Source of the DNA: Acridotheres tristis
Taxonomy: Eukaryota; Chordata; Aves; Passeriformes; Sturnidae
Length of the DNA: 64,000 nucleotides
Direction: 5' to 3'
Assembly (NCBI GenBank): GCA_037013685.1
Contig: CM072896.1
Location: 9,985,444-10,049,443, forward strand
This document shows positions 1 through 14,260 of this stretch, one piece after another; the first letter of the stretch is position 1, and the number at the start of each line of letters is the position of its first letter. Below the pieces are notes generated by a model that saw only the letters and a list, made by a program, of their open reading frames with translations, searched no databases and was not told the origin of the DNA. A program made the translations under genes and the position numbers.

Positions 1-3000
1 AAAGGTTAGATCACTGTGATTTCCCCACAGCACAATAACAGAATAGAGCTGCTGCAAGGCATTGCTCACTGGAATGGTGACTATTTCAGAGAACCTACAG
101 CTGCATGATGGGCTCCCTCAAGAGCTGAAGTCAGCAAAAGTCTGAGGAAAAAATATTGTTTTACCCTGTACTTGAGAGCCAAAGTAAACTGTAACCCACA
201 GAAAATATCAAAGGAGTGGCAACGTGCCAGATTCTGTCCAGAAATTTGCTGTGAGCTTCGTCTCTTTGAAAATGACTCGAATCACTCATATATTTTTGAC
301 TTATATTAGGATGGTATAAAATGCCTTTTCCAGCAGATTGTATCCACACAGCCAGTTTGTGTGACAGGAGCATTTGTTTTGATGGCTAGCAAAATGCTGA
401 TCTGCAAAGCTCCCAAACAGAAGTTTGCATTTATTTTCACTTGTCTTATTTATGCTAATGTGATGGCTAAATAAAAACCCTTGGACTTTTTGTGATATAT
501 AGATAGAAATATGCGTGTGTAGATATATATATGATAGTATATATATGTGTACTGTCCATAAGGTCCCCTAATCACTGATCTCCCCATTCCTGAAAATTGC
601 AATTTATTGAATCTTGTAATCACATTAGAGTTTCAAGTATCATTTTTTAGAAAGATAAAAACCAAACAGCTGTGAAATGAGGATTTCTAAATAAATGTTC
701 TACAATGTCATGTCAGATCATCTATTAGCTAGTAAGGAAACAAACTGATAGTTTTGAAGACCCTAGGAATTTTTTTATCATCTAGGTCTGGTATGACTTG
801 TGTGAAAGGAAGATGATTGCAAACTTTTTTTGGAAGCTTGTGGCTTTTTTATTCTCAGGGTGTGTGTTTTTTCTTACACATTATTATTCAGAATACTTTA
901 TCCCTTTTTAAATGTAGGACTGTGAAGGTACAGTTTGTGAAGAGGGTGATTGAATTTTACATCAACTGTGATTGCTGTGATAATGTGGCTTCACCACAAT
1001 TATTTACTAAAAGAAAACCTTCATAACTGATACTTGAGGCCTCTATGGCTCCAACTCTCAGTATAAATTGTACAGTATAATTCTGATTCATGTGCTGGAA
1101 AGCTGCTGTCAGGTTTTCCCTGTGCCTCAGGCTTTGGAGAGTAGAAGCCTCCCTAGATTGCATCTTCAGACATTTGGGCAAATTCACTGCATTTGATGGG
1201 AATCTTGTTATCAACCACTCTCTGACTGCCCCAGTGAATATGCACATGTTGGGTGTAAAACTTCCTTCACAGAAATCACTTTGCACCCATCAAGGCCAGG
1301 AACAATAGCCAGCCTAATATTTCTACCCTTTGCTTGTCTCTCATTACCATTACAAAGTTAATTTTTTTGCTGTCACTTTTATTTATAGACTGGCATCAAA
1401 AGGAGTTTTTACTGCAGAATGAATAGAAAATATTACTGCTTGTGCAAGACTAAAAAGTTAATTTACATTTCTGTACAACCTTAGATGCCTACATTAATCT
1501 TCTTAATTTTTTTGGATAGGTCTTATTATGCTTATTTATTTTCTTTCTGTTTCCATTTAAATGTTAAATAGGACCTCAGAGGACTAGATAATATAACTGT
1601 GACAGTTAACAGATCTGATTTCAAGACCAGTCAAAAAAAAAAAAAAGGAAGATAAATGTAAACCAATAAACCATAATTGATACCATCATCTAGCTTTGTT
1701 CAAGTTAATCTTGACTTTTTCCATTTCCTGTATTTGAAAATTGTTGGTATGGAAAAATTATGGTTCCATCAGACCACTGCAGGAAGTGTTATTTTAAAGG
1801 AGAATTTGTTCATGAGCAAAATAATAAGTAATAACTTGAAATCAGTTTGTGGGTTGCTCAGAAGCTGGTCCTGCACCTTATCCTTTTCCTGCCTTCCCTG
1901 CCCTCCTGCTCAGCAGTGTGGGCCTGTTACTGAAAACAAGCACAGTCTGCAAAATGTGTCAGTGACCAGGCTGCTCCAGGAAGAAAAAGACAAAGCTTCA
2001 TAAAACAGGACTTCCAAATTTTAGACACTTCCAGGGAAAAGATTTCATAGAAACTGTTGAAACTTTAAATTGCCAAAATTCAGTGATGCAATAAAGCTTT
2101 AACTGTTGTGGTTAATTATAGGTCAGACTCTGCTAAATAACTCAGTAGAAACAGAGGAAAGTCCCAAAAGGTTTTGTTTAAAATGACTGAAACCATCACT
2201 GCATAAGAGCACTGTCCCAAATGCACCAAAGAATAGAAACTATTCAATGGTTTCAATAAATAAACCATTTAACAATGCAACCAAGGTGAAAGACTGACTC
2301 CCTGCAGCCCCAAATTCTGATTGTCTTGGCAGTCTCTGCCCAGGCTGGTTTTGGTAAGCTAAGAAATATAACTGCCTGCAGTCTACAAAGCAAACAGATG
2401 AATTCTTTAATCCTATAAGCAACTGAAGCAGGAAATTATGATGATGTTTGATTTACAGAAAAGAGAACATGGATGGTACGTTACTAAATGAATGCTCAGA
2501 TTTCTGGGACAGTTGAGTATTTGCTTAATGTCTTTAACACACCTAGATACTTTTATTTGGTACAGCATTGCTCTAAACTACTATAAAAATCAATTATTTT
2601 TCTCAAAGACATTTGGGTGACATGCAGAAGCACAAAACGAGATTAAAGCGTTATAAGCACTTAAATCCATTCTGCTTATCTGTGCACAGCAAACTGTTCT
2701 GTGGTGCTCTACAGGATTTTTTTCAGTACTTGAGAAAGATGAGGAAGTCAATGTGGCTAAGCCTAATTAAAAAATGCAAATGATTTTGCTAAACAAAGAT
2801 GTCAAGTGAAAATACTCCATAGCAGTGCCTGTGATAGATCAGACTCGGGTTCTGCCTGCTCCAGGTCTCTGGGTGTCAGGAGGAGCAGGAATTACCAAGG
2901 TGCAGTTACCAGCAGATAGAAAGAGTCAACTGTGCATTCTACAACTAGATACAGGTCAGATCAGCAGCTAAAACACCAGCACTTCGAACTGTGTATTTGG

Positions 3001-6000
3001 TTTTGAGTTTTTAAATTGAGCTGGTTCTTCCTTACTTGCCTCTATTACTCTAATTATACTTATCACTTCATTATAATACACATTGGGTTCCTCCCTCTAT
3101 ATTTTTAAGTAAAATGTTAATATGCATAATAGTTCAGACCACGTATCTCATTTTTGTTCTGTTTTTCACACAGTGGAGCAGGTCTGGTGTATTTTGCAGT
3201 CTCCCAGGCTTAGGTGCCTTTTGTTCTGGACTGCACTGGGGGGAAGCAGGAATGGGGAGGTGGCACTTTGCAGGGCAGCAGGGAAAACCAGCAGCCCCAT
3301 GGCTGCCACCTTATGAAACTTCCAGATAAATCTCTACTCAAAGCTTTCTCTGAAGGGATTTCAGGACTGTATCCAGTAATCAGAAACTGCTGTCTCTATA
3401 TGAAAAAGAGGCCCCTTTTCTCCTCTGATTAAAAAATTCTTTACTAAAAGCAGGTAAATTCTCTCTGCTTTTCAGAGGATGGAGTGAGAATTAAGGGAGG
3501 AAGCAGGTCAGATGATAGGTTTTGATTGAGCTCACTTGTATGATAAATATGCACCATTATACACCGTAACAAATTAGGACTGATCTGGGTAATTTCCTCA
3601 GCTCTTCCTTTTCTTCACCAGGCCCATCCTGGCCCCAGACCCCCTTCTTGCTTCATGGCTCATAAAATAAAATTTTTAAACCAAGACCATCGTGTTTTCT
3701 CCCCTTGCAAAGGACTGTTTCACCCTTCCATTCACATAATTTACATTCAGCATACAAAATATCCAGTTACTGCTAACCACTGTTACAAGCAACAGAAATG
3801 ACAGCTTTGTGATGGATACAGTTTGGTGACAGTGATGGTTTCTGTCATTTTTAACTAAACCTTTTGGGACTGATCCCTGTTTCCCTGCAGTAGATGTGCA
3901 CAGCATCTGGCTGCTCATGCTCTACAAATTGCAGGGCAGCTCTGCCCCAGCTGTTAGACAGCTTATAAATAGGAAGAGCTCTGAGCAAGATTAGGTAGAG
4001 CAAGATTACTTGAAAAAGAAGGAATGGTACAGGTTCTTGTGCTGATGTATCAGTCTGGAAAAGAGCTGGCTGTCTGACTGGCTGTGTGAGTGCTGAGATT
4101 AGAAAAGTCTGCTTGTGTATTACCATTTTAAGGTTAACTTTTCAGCATGTTGATGTGTAAGCTCTGCCACTGCCACTCTCCTCTCAGTAGACTTCATTAA
4201 AGTGTAGATCTGTCTGGTTTCTCTGTTGTATAAAGAAGGTTTGAGTTCACACCCTTACAATTCCTCAGATTCATCTGTATTCATGAAACCTGTAGGAACT
4301 CTGGCTCTGGAACCTCTGGTCTACTGTCAAATTAGACATATATCATCCAGTAAGCTCAAAAGTGACTATTTTACTTGAGCCTGAAATTATTTCTGTTGGC
4401 AAACAGGCAACCAGAAACTCTAATCATGCGTCCTTACTGAGGCTGTAATTCCAGGTGTTCTCCTGATTCTTTAAAAAAACTTAATCACTAATTCAACTAA
4501 TTTAAATCTAATTCAACTAGTTTGTTGAATTACTTTTATCCACACAAACCCATAGCTGCTTTGAGAGAATGTTTTGCCTAATAACATGTATTTTTGGACA
4601 GATTTAGGTCTTTCCCCAGCTGAGGTCTGTTTTACTGAATTCCTGAATCCATTACGAAATCGTAAAGCTAAATAATTTTTCTGAGACAGTTCTTCAAGCA
4701 CTTTGAGGGAGCCAGAAAACAAAAAGGGTGCATGTGTGGATTTGAAAGGACTTATCTTACCCAAGCACACTGTTCAAGAAGCAAATGGGAAAATTCTTTA
4801 AACTCTCATAGGAAATAAAGTGATTTTAACTGGGAATATTAATTTTGGTGAATTTGATACTAATTCTTCCCATATACCTAGAAAAAATGACTTTTAAAAT
4901 TGTCAGTTAAAAAGAACATAGAATATCTCAATTAAACAGCTGCTGCTGAGGAGGTGGCCATGACATCAGAATTACTGAATCCTTCCCCAGTCCCTGTGTG
5001 TCAGGCAAAAGTACCTGTACTTCTGCATACTCACCCATTCTCACAAGCTCTGCATTCCCAGAGCCAGACCACAGAGCTGCTGTAATCACAGATGTTTTTC
5101 TACTAAATTACATAGCAGCTGACAGAAATAAAGATCTGTCCATGAGTCAGTTGGATTATTACCTCTATCATTACCATTTTTAAGCTTTGCAATTTAAAAA
5201 AATTAGTTGTTTGTTCCACATACTTAGTTGTATACATAGCTGGAGAAAAAAAAGTACCTGAATAACACTTCTGAGGGGTTTAGAACAAACCCTGGAATAA
5301 AACAAGAATCTTCTAGCTTTCAGTTTCTTGTATCTGGAAGAGTAAAGCTGGGAATCAGAGAAGGATTCTGGTCTGAACTTCTTTCCCTAGACAAGTTTCT
5401 ACCAGGGAAACACCTGGCTTCTTCATGATCATTTTAAATCTGCAGACTCAGACTGCAGAAAGAAGAACTACACTGATGATTAAAGGCTGGGCTTCTGTAG
5501 TTCTCAGTCTCTTTGCAGAAGACCAAAGAGATGAGAAATCTTGGCATCTACTTGAGGATTGGGCTGGATCTTTTTGGAAAAGGAGCTGGAAATCTCAGCC
5601 TGAGCTGGATTCCTGCAGTACAATAAGGAGTGTGTTTTGGTAATTTCAGTGACCCTGAAATGTGTGGTGATTTCAGTTCTCTAACTTACAGATGTTGTAT
5701 GGACAGCTGCAGTGCATCCAGGGCACATGGACACACCCTTTGTCTGTACAAGGTCCTGACAGAAGCTCTTTGGACAAGGGAACACCAGTGGCAAAACACT
5801 CAGCTGCGCTTGGGTGGAAGCTAAGGTCCCATGCTAAGAGCACAAAGCTGTGCAGGACTTCCACCCTGCTATGTTCTTCAAGCTCTCACACTGTCAGGGG
5901 GTTTCTGTGTTTATCTGTGATAAACAAGCGCTCATGTCACTCAGGAGCCCTGCTGCCACAGCCAGCAGCAGCCTCAGCTGGAGCGCAGCAATCGGACACC

Positions 6001-9000
6001 GTGCCCGGGGGCACACGGCTCCTGCACCACTCAGGCACAATCACACACTCCTCACCATTTAAAGACACAACTGTGCAGCCACACAGACACTAATGAAGAG
6101 GAAATGAGGATTATCTGAAGCAGGAGTGTGCACGTGGCTTTCTTTTGCATATGGTTTCATAATGCCCAAAGTGTCATCTGCATTCATCTTCCTTGGGGTT
6201 TTATAGCAGGGTTTAATATGCCGTCATGCAGAGCAGTGAGGCTTGTGAGACTGCCATTATAGAGCATGTAATGGAAAAGACACTTTCCTGTAATTTCTGG
6301 GAAAGAGAGATCTCAACCATTAACAAACTACTAGCTGAAATGTGTGGGTTTCAGGTGGTATTATTCAGAGTGTTCTCCCACGTTTTTTGTTATTTAATCA
6401 TTACTATTATTTTACCTTCTATTACTCCACCTCAGAGTAATCTGGGAAAGCAGGCAGGATTTTGTTTCACTCCTTGCTATTGAATTGATGTGCTGTCTTG
6501 GGATGGAAGAATGCAATCAGCTAACTTCTGAAAATGTCTCCTTTTCCTGAGCATAGACATAAGTATCTACTGAAGAAGTATATACAGTGTATATAGTATA
6601 TACTGCTTTAAGGATTGACAGATTTTTTGTGAAGATCTGCAATATCATAAGAAATAAGGAAGCTGAAAATTGCCAGTTGTTGCTTTTCTGTTGCAGGTAT
6701 TTGTTTTTAGATTACAATTTCCTTTCCTCCACTGAACAAATTCTGGTGACTTCTTTTCACAGCCATTGGCTCTCATCACTTCTTTTTGGAGTCATTAGCA
6801 GTTATCATTAATAGGCAGAGTGTACATTTTTAGTAGATAGGAGACTGGGAATGAGAGATGCAGCTCTCTCCTCCATGCATGGTAAAATCTGACCTTTTAT
6901 ATTTAAATGGTTAAAGAGGATCTTGAGATGGAATATCTCTTATATGAGGTGTTTGAAATAGCCTGATAGTGACTGAGAATTAAAAGAAAGTTTATAGAAG
7001 ACAGAGCTAATCATCCATTAGCATTTGGATGCAATGCTTGTCTTGCATTAATCTGCATGCTTGCCAAAATGATTCTGGCAGAGGAACCAACTGTGAAATG
7101 TAGAAATTAAAATATTAGTTTGGAAGTACTAGATATGCCCTGTAGCTGCTTGCAAAAGGATTTGCATGAATGAAAATATGAAGCAGCAGTATTATACAGG
7201 TGGGAGAATTTCTGTCTCCTTTTTCTCCTTGTTCCCCCTGCTTTCTATATTGAGCATGATGACACATCCATGGAACATCCCTTGGGCCAGCTGGGGTCTG
7301 CTGTCCCAGCCTGCTGTGCACCCCAGTGAACTCACTGGTGGGGCAGTACAAGGGAAAAGGACTTAATTCTGTGCAAGCCCTGCTCAGGAATAGCAAAAGC
7401 ACCTCTCTATTATCAACCCTGTGCTCAGCAGAAATCCAGAACACAGCCCCGAACCAGCCACTGTGAAGAAAATTACCTCCAGCCCTGTACACAGTGTATG
7501 AAGCAGCTCAGGCCCATCTTCTGTACTACAAATAACTCAAGGTGTCCCTCAGTGGTATACAGTGGTATTCCTTATCTCACCAAAGTCAGATCAGGCTACC
7601 ATCAAAAAATCCATTTGTGCCAAAGTAGGACCATGGCACTCTACTGACAGTTTCTCTGCCCAAAATTACAACAGGATGCAAGGCAAGTTGAGGAAACATC
7701 AACTTGAAATGAGATCCGAGCTTTCCTTCTGTTGTGTGGTCCTTTGCATGACTGACAAAGGCAATTTCCTTCTCTAGCTGTGAGTGGAGGAAGTATTTTT
7801 CCCATTCTTGCCCCGTATTTTCATCGGGATGGCCACAAAAGCCACATTACTCCTTTCAGTTTCCATGTAAAAATCTCTCCTGTGAGCTGCACAATTGCTA
7901 TCTAACATGAGATGAGGTTTCCAAATGCTCTTCTTGCAGGCCCTAATGGAGGGTTTCCAAAAGCAGACAACTGAGTGCATCTCCAGTAAGTCACTCAAAC
8001 TCACCTAAATAAGATCCTGACATGACTTTCCCTTGTCTCCCCAGCCCAGGCACAATTTTCTTTTAGGTACACCTTATATGTTGTCAGAAGGATGTGTTAT
8101 ACTGCTCTCCTTCCAGCATTTTTAGCAGTAATACGTTTGAAATTTAGTCCAAATTATTCTTCAGAAGGTGTTTATCTCAATTGACTTGGTGGATTTATGG
8201 TTCTTGATATTTTAGAGACTATCCCTATCTTAATGGCTGGGCTTCATTAATGAATCTTCCCAAGTTATCTCTTCATAATCCATTCCTTCAAAACTAGCTG
8301 TGAATATTTTCTTCCCATTAAAGCTTATTCCTTTGGGTTTGATGTAATTAATTGCCACTTACGACTTAGAGAAAATATTCCAATAAATATTTATGTCACA
8401 TGCACCATCTACTCTCTCCAGTGCCCTGTACACTTACTTAATGTTTAACAAATGTCTGCGAACCTCAGCCTGAAATTCATGTCAGAGGGAGCCTGTGGTT
8501 GTAACAGCAGCACAGTCACAGAGGTCCCCTCTGGAGGTAGCACAAGAATCTCATTTCTTGATAAAGCATGGAGGTCATGGAGGCATTGAGAATATGCCAG
8601 AGTGGAATGCTGGAGAGGATACAGCTGCAATGCCATGCTTGATCCTCCCAGTGCTTATTTATAGCTTTGTCAGAGTAAGGTTAAGCACCTGCTTCTCTTA
8701 AGCACAGATAAAAAAACCAATGCAGTGTGAGACTGCCATGGAGGAGCAGGAAAGAAGATGGCAGATCTAGACAGAAGATTAAAGACTATCCCAAGTCTGA
8801 AGTGACAGGGAAGAGAAGAAAATCTATTGTCAGTCTTCCACACTCTGAAATTCATGACTGCTGTATGATATATGTGTGGTACTGAAAATGTGGAAGTGCA
8901 ACCTTTTAAGGGCACATTTTAATTCTGTCTTAACATTAGCTCATATGTGAAGATATACTTTTCAGAGCCAAGTATGTACAAGAGCAGAAAGTGAAACATA

Positions 9001-12000
9001 TTTTACAAATGATACAAGTAATCCTTTCTGTGGTCTCTTAAGCAAGTGCTCAGTCTGCCTGCACTGGGCTCCATAAGGCAGAAAGCAACTGGTGAAGAGG
9101 AGGGGTTTTATTTCCCTGTGAAAGCCAGAGAGGGTTCCTCTGGAAGGTACAATTCCTTACCACAGCAGCAGGAACACCCACACATGCCTGAGAAAGGACT
9201 ACAACTCAGTGCCACAATTTAGCCTGCTGCTGTTGATTCCTGCACCTTGTCAGGATGTAATTAAGGTATCGTCAAGCTGAATAGGAAGATGGGACTTAAA
9301 CCTAAAAATATCTCCAGTAATTACGGTTTAGATCTGGAAAGCAATGGATGGATTTTGATTTCTGAAAGAGACAATGCTGTTCCTGAAGATGGTAGAGTAA
9401 TTATGCACTGAAAGGTAAAATAAACACCCTTGTAATTCCCTGTCTATGTCTATGACATAGTGCTGAGGTGTGCAAGCAATCTCATGAAGGAGGAAAAAGG
9501 TCTTAGTACGTAGGTCTGGCAGTTTTAGGCAGGAAAACAGGACTTTGCTGTATTTGCTAGCAACTGTGAAACTTCATCCAAACACAGTAAAACACAGCAC
9601 TTGTTTCAGCTGTGCATGGTCACTATTCAGGAACATGGCTTTGTTTTAAAACTAGCCAACAAACAAAAACCTCCCGTGGGATTCAAGACTGCAGTTCTGT
9701 ACTTGCCTGAGTAAAAAGCCTTGTTGACTACTACTGTCCCTGGGAACAATCCTTCTTTCTGAGCTCCTGTAAGACGACACTGTCACTCTTCAGTGAGGGC
9801 ATGCTCTCATTCTTTGGACACTGAAGAACATATTGGATACAGGGGCCCTGACTAAGGGATAGAAAATGTCCCTGACACAGTGCCTGCACTATTGTTAGCA
9901 AACTACCTGGAAGTAATCTAGTATCAAGGATTGATGCAAAAAAAACCTGTGTATTTGTACCTACATCCAAAGATATGTAGTGCCATATCTTTCAAAAGTC
10001 TTAGGTGAAGAAAAGAATGAAAACCACTCAATCTATTTTAATTCAAGTGAAAGCTGCTGTCCTTTGTATCATCAAAATACACCTTGCCAAAGATTTTTCC
10101 TTTCTGCATATGTTATCGTTCAGTTTGAATTAATTTGTGGGAACTGTTTCCTGGATGTTTTTGTTCCATCCCTTGAGTGAGCACTGGCATTTATCTGACA
10201 ATATGGGGAGATGATTCAAGGAAGACTTGGCTAGAAAAACTAATTTCTTAATTTCATAGTTACTTTTTTCCCTGAAATGATTTACTGCACATTTGTACAA
10301 ATGCCAGGGCAGTAAATGAGATGAAGCAGGAGCTGGAGGAGGAGGTGACACCACAGAAGCCCTGATTTGACCAGCTCAAATTATTGCATAATGGCACCCT
10401 TAACCTCCTCCTGAAGTTGTTTGAAAGCTTGATGGCTAAATTGCAATGAAAGTGATAATGCTGAAATATCTGCCAGGACAGCAAAGGCATGCAGTTGCAA
10501 GGCAAGCAGTCAGTTCTGAAAGTCCACCTGCTCTGGTAACAAAGTGACATTCTTCACTACCTCAGCTAACAGAGACACCACAAACCCTGTGATCCATCAT
10601 CACATCACCTGTTTGCTTTGGTAAAGATCTGGTTTCTCTCTCACTTGTCACTTCACTAAGGTGAAGCATTGCTTCCCTTCTTTGAAAAGCTCAAGTTTGT
10701 CTCCTGGACTGGGCATGTTCTCCTGCACTAAACCAGATTACAACCATCAACTGTAATTCTTTCTCCTCCTGTGCTGCAGATGGATTAGGATTTTTCCATG
10801 TGGCATAAGCCCACTCAGTGACTGTCTCCACTGTCCCACTCCCTCAGTCATGTTGTCCTCCACTCTTCTTTATGTTTCCATCACCATCATCATCAGACAC
10901 TTCCCAAAAGGTGCCAATGGCACACGGGAACAGAAAAGCAGCCAAAAATTAGACAAGAGGGTGTTTTGCCACGACTGAATTTGACTGAAGTTTGAGCTGC
11001 TGTCCTTGTCCTTTCCCTCTGTTCTGGCCACGTATTCCTGCTGCTCCCTTGGGCTGGATCAAACCAATAACCAACAGCCTCTGTCTGTGCAGACAGCCTG
11101 CATTACTAACATCCCTGCATGGAGCATTCTGGAGTGAGCGTTTCTGTAGTTACAGAGTAGGAGCACTTGCAAATGGAAAAGATGCTGGACTATTTCAAGA
11201 ATGTTTCAAAACCTTTAACACTTTATTGAAACTGTTCTCTCATCCATCTGCCTGCAAATCCGTTTTTTTTCCTCAGCTTTAAGGAGATACAAAACAATTC
11301 AAAATGAGCCCTTGTCACATCCTTACTGTTTAAAAAGTGTTATCTTGTTATGCTAAGTAAGAAATGAGCACCGTTTCTTAGGGCTTTGTTTTAACTGACC
11401 GGCAGGTGTTTTTCCACCTTCCATACCTATCACTGCCATTCAGGGGTGTAAAGTTTCTGCTTCTCCAAGATTTTTGACAAGAAGTTTGTAGGATTTCTGC
11501 CAGTCTGGAAATCCTCACACAAAGGTACACTGCTTGGGAACGAGAGGTTCTACCTTCCTAGACCAGTGGTTCTCAAGGACAATTCCTTGTTAGGCTGTGT
11601 GGAGTGGGAATGTCTGTGCCGTGTTGGGACAGGATGGTCATGCAAAGAGCGATGGGTGTGATGATTTTGTGAGGAGATCATTGGAGCCTGGATCCATTTT
11701 GAGACATTGTTTTCATTTTTTTTTCCCCCCAGTGCAAATATAATTTCTAATGGCTTTTTGCTGGCCTGGAGCATGAAAGGCTGGATAATTTCTTGAAAAT
11801 TCACTTATAAGCATCTTGAACCAAATGAATGCTACGTATCTTGCAGAACTACACCACCTTTTTTTAAAAATTTCGTTTTGTATCCTAATTTTTTCCTAAA
11901 TAACACTTTCATGACTATGTCCATGAAGAATTCCTAAAAGAAAATTATGATACATCTTCAGCAGTGTGGCAACACCACCTTAAAAATGGAGATGCTGTAG

Positions 12001-14015
12001 AAGCATTGCAAAGTGTTAAATCTTAGCAACTGCTAAGATAAAGTCATAATTGACATTTCTGTGTGCAAGATGAAGAGACTGTGCTTTAGGAGAGTCCAGT
12101 GCTAGAAGAAAACTATAAATAGTGGAGTAAGCAAAAGTATATATTTTTATCTGAATCTACTTTTATTTTATGAGGTCACTCCATGGGTTAAGATGAATGT
12201 CACATTACAGAAATTTTAACTGCATTTATAAATCACTATGTGGAGCTTATGTGTGATTATGCCTCACAAATCCATGTATTTTATTCTATTAGGTGGATTT
12301 TGATTAAGTTCTCATTCAGTAGAAACAAAGAAAAGGCATGCATAATTAAACTACTTTCAAAATATTACCTGATTATATTAGCAGGAAACTATGTATCCTA
12401 ATCTCAATGGTAAACTGCTGCTAAACAGTACTACTGTTAATTGAAGTAAGTTTAATGAAATGTTTAGCAATTAGACAAATATCCTCCAAAGAAAAAAAAC
12501 CCAACCCCTTGTAATACTGGTGTAGAGGGAAAAGCTCATTGAGGCAGTTTAACCTTTTAAAGCAGCCATGGCAAAATCAGACAATGTTCCCTGAAATAAG
12601 GAGAGTAGCAATGGCATAATCTTTCTACAACAACTTGTCTTTGCTTGGTATATCCAACCTATCAGAGATAAATATAATTTCCTCTAAGATTCTATGGAAA
12701 ATTGAGCAAAAAGTCAAAGCTCAACAGGTCAAAAGGCAAGCCAAAATTAGTTCTTATATTATTATTTGAGGTAATAATTTCCTCTGAGGAAATAAGCCTT
12801 ATATTTAGGATATTGAATACTAAATAGTAAAATTGAGTGACTGCAGTCAGTGTGTTTTGCATTAAAAACAATCCCTTCCTGTAAGGAAAAAGGATCCCAT
12901 AGATTATCTGCCTGCTGAACCTGCTCTGGATAAGAACGTGCTCATGTTCTCACCTTGTAAGGCTGCTCACTTGCTCACTGGGATCAGGTTGTGCATTTTT
13001 CTCACTTTGTCTTGTGGAAACTGATAGATCAGTGCTTGGTATAACTGAATTAAGCCAAATAACCTCTGACCATATTCCTAAATGTCACGACTGCAATGCC
13101 ACTGCTGTGTCACTCCTGCTGCTCTCAGGGACTCTGCATTGCCCCAGGCAGGGTGTGAAGCCTCCATGGGATGGAGATTCATTTTCCTGGCAGCAGCAGT
13201 CTGGGCTCATCAGCTGGAGCTGAATGTCCATGTCCTTGAGGGAATCCCAGCAGACTCCATGAGAGCCCTCAGCTGGTCTTTAGGCTGTGAGCAGCACAGG
13301 CAGTGCTTATTTGAGATAAAGCTGATCTTTTCTAAAGCCCTTTGCTCACAGAGACCAGGGAATAGCATTCAAATAGGATTCTGAGGAAAGATCTGTTCTT
13401 CTGAGACTTCCATCAAGTAAAAAACTATTAAAAATATAGCCATGTATTCCCATCCAGTTATATGTATATAGTTTATAAAGCAACATAACTCCTATTTCTT
13501 AAACAAAAGCTGATCTTAATATAACCCTTAAATTATAACCCACAATAATGAGATTGAAATTTAATTTCAAGTGCAAAATAATTCTGTTTGAGCTCTTCAG
13601 CAGTTTCCCCTCATCTAACATGGAAAGAGCTTTTCTCCTTAATTGTGTCTCTCTGCCTTCAGGAATATTGAGCAGCCTTTTAAACATCTGCTCTTTACCT
13701 GCCACTTAACAAGTTATGGTTCGGAATAATTTTCTCTTTGGCTTATTTTTCTCTCTTGAGAGTTGCAGATCATGAACATAAAACAATACAGAGAGCCACC
13801 AAAGTCTGAAAGCCAAAAGTGGGGAAACCTCTGCAGTAGTCTTTATTAATGTGCTCTGTACATAAATCTGTATTTTTAGTTTGTATGTTTGCTTTCAAAA
13901 GAAAGCTAGAAATTACAGCCTTTTTTAGTTTAACATGTACTGTTGCCAGCCCCACACTCTACCCAAGTAACTCTGCAGGAACTTTTCTCCAGAGGAGGGG
14001 ACAGTGGGTACTTAC
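1..14015. other. No supported gene: intron or 3' flank of the minus-strand gene
   Basis: AT-rich single-copy-looking sequence. Open frames of 60-125 codons occur on both strands (for example 957-1286 and 7115-7492, minus) but lack good splice sites, known motifs or coding-like composition. A GC-richer patch with several CpGs lies at about 5925-6015. At least one further exon of the minus-strand gene, starting in phase 0, could lie here, but I did not find a convincing one. Confidence 0.6.
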
Positions 14016-14126
14016 TGATGCACAGTTGCTTTCCGACTTGTCTTCTAGAAAGCCAATTTGGCATGGTGTCCTCTGATTCTGCAGCCAGTAGTCTGTTGAT
14101 TCTAGCAGACTGTTACTGCAGAGAAT
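14016..14126 (-). CDS. Internal coding exon following the Ser-rich exon
   Basis: The 111-bp minus-strand exon (37 codons, phase 0 to 0) has a T-rich acceptor (CTATTTTTAACTGTTTTAACAG, ending at 14127) and a canonical donor, TCA|GTAAGT, with the GT at 14015-14014. It reads ILCSNSLLESTDYWLQNQRT, then PCQIGFLEDKSESNCAS. Placed directly after the exon at 20253-20355 it gives a continuous frame (…TACKK-ILCSNSLLES…). I have an unverified memory of closely similar residues following the same Ser-rich run in another vertebrate protein, which raises confidence in both exons but not in any name. The next exon should start in phase 0 somewhere left of 14000; I could not find it, so it may lie outside the window. 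Confidence 0.78.
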
Positions 14127-14240
14127 CTGTTAAAACAGTTAAAAATAGTTAAAATAATTACAAACTTTTCTGACTGCTATTGTGCTTTGGGGGCCGGAAC
14201 CCTATTGTTGTAACTCAATGGAAATTTTGCTGACAAAATT

Positions 14241-14260
14241 GGGGGGAGGGAGGTGGGGGG
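14241..14260 (+). repeat. G-rich tract, quadruplex-compatible
   Basis: Six Gs, A, three Gs, A, two Gs, T, six Gs: enough G-triplets in 20 bases for an intramolecular quadruplex. It lies about 115 bp upstream, in transcript sense, of the acceptor of the 14016-14126 exon, so the intron of the nascent minus-strand RNA carries the C-rich complement. Confidence 0.7.
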
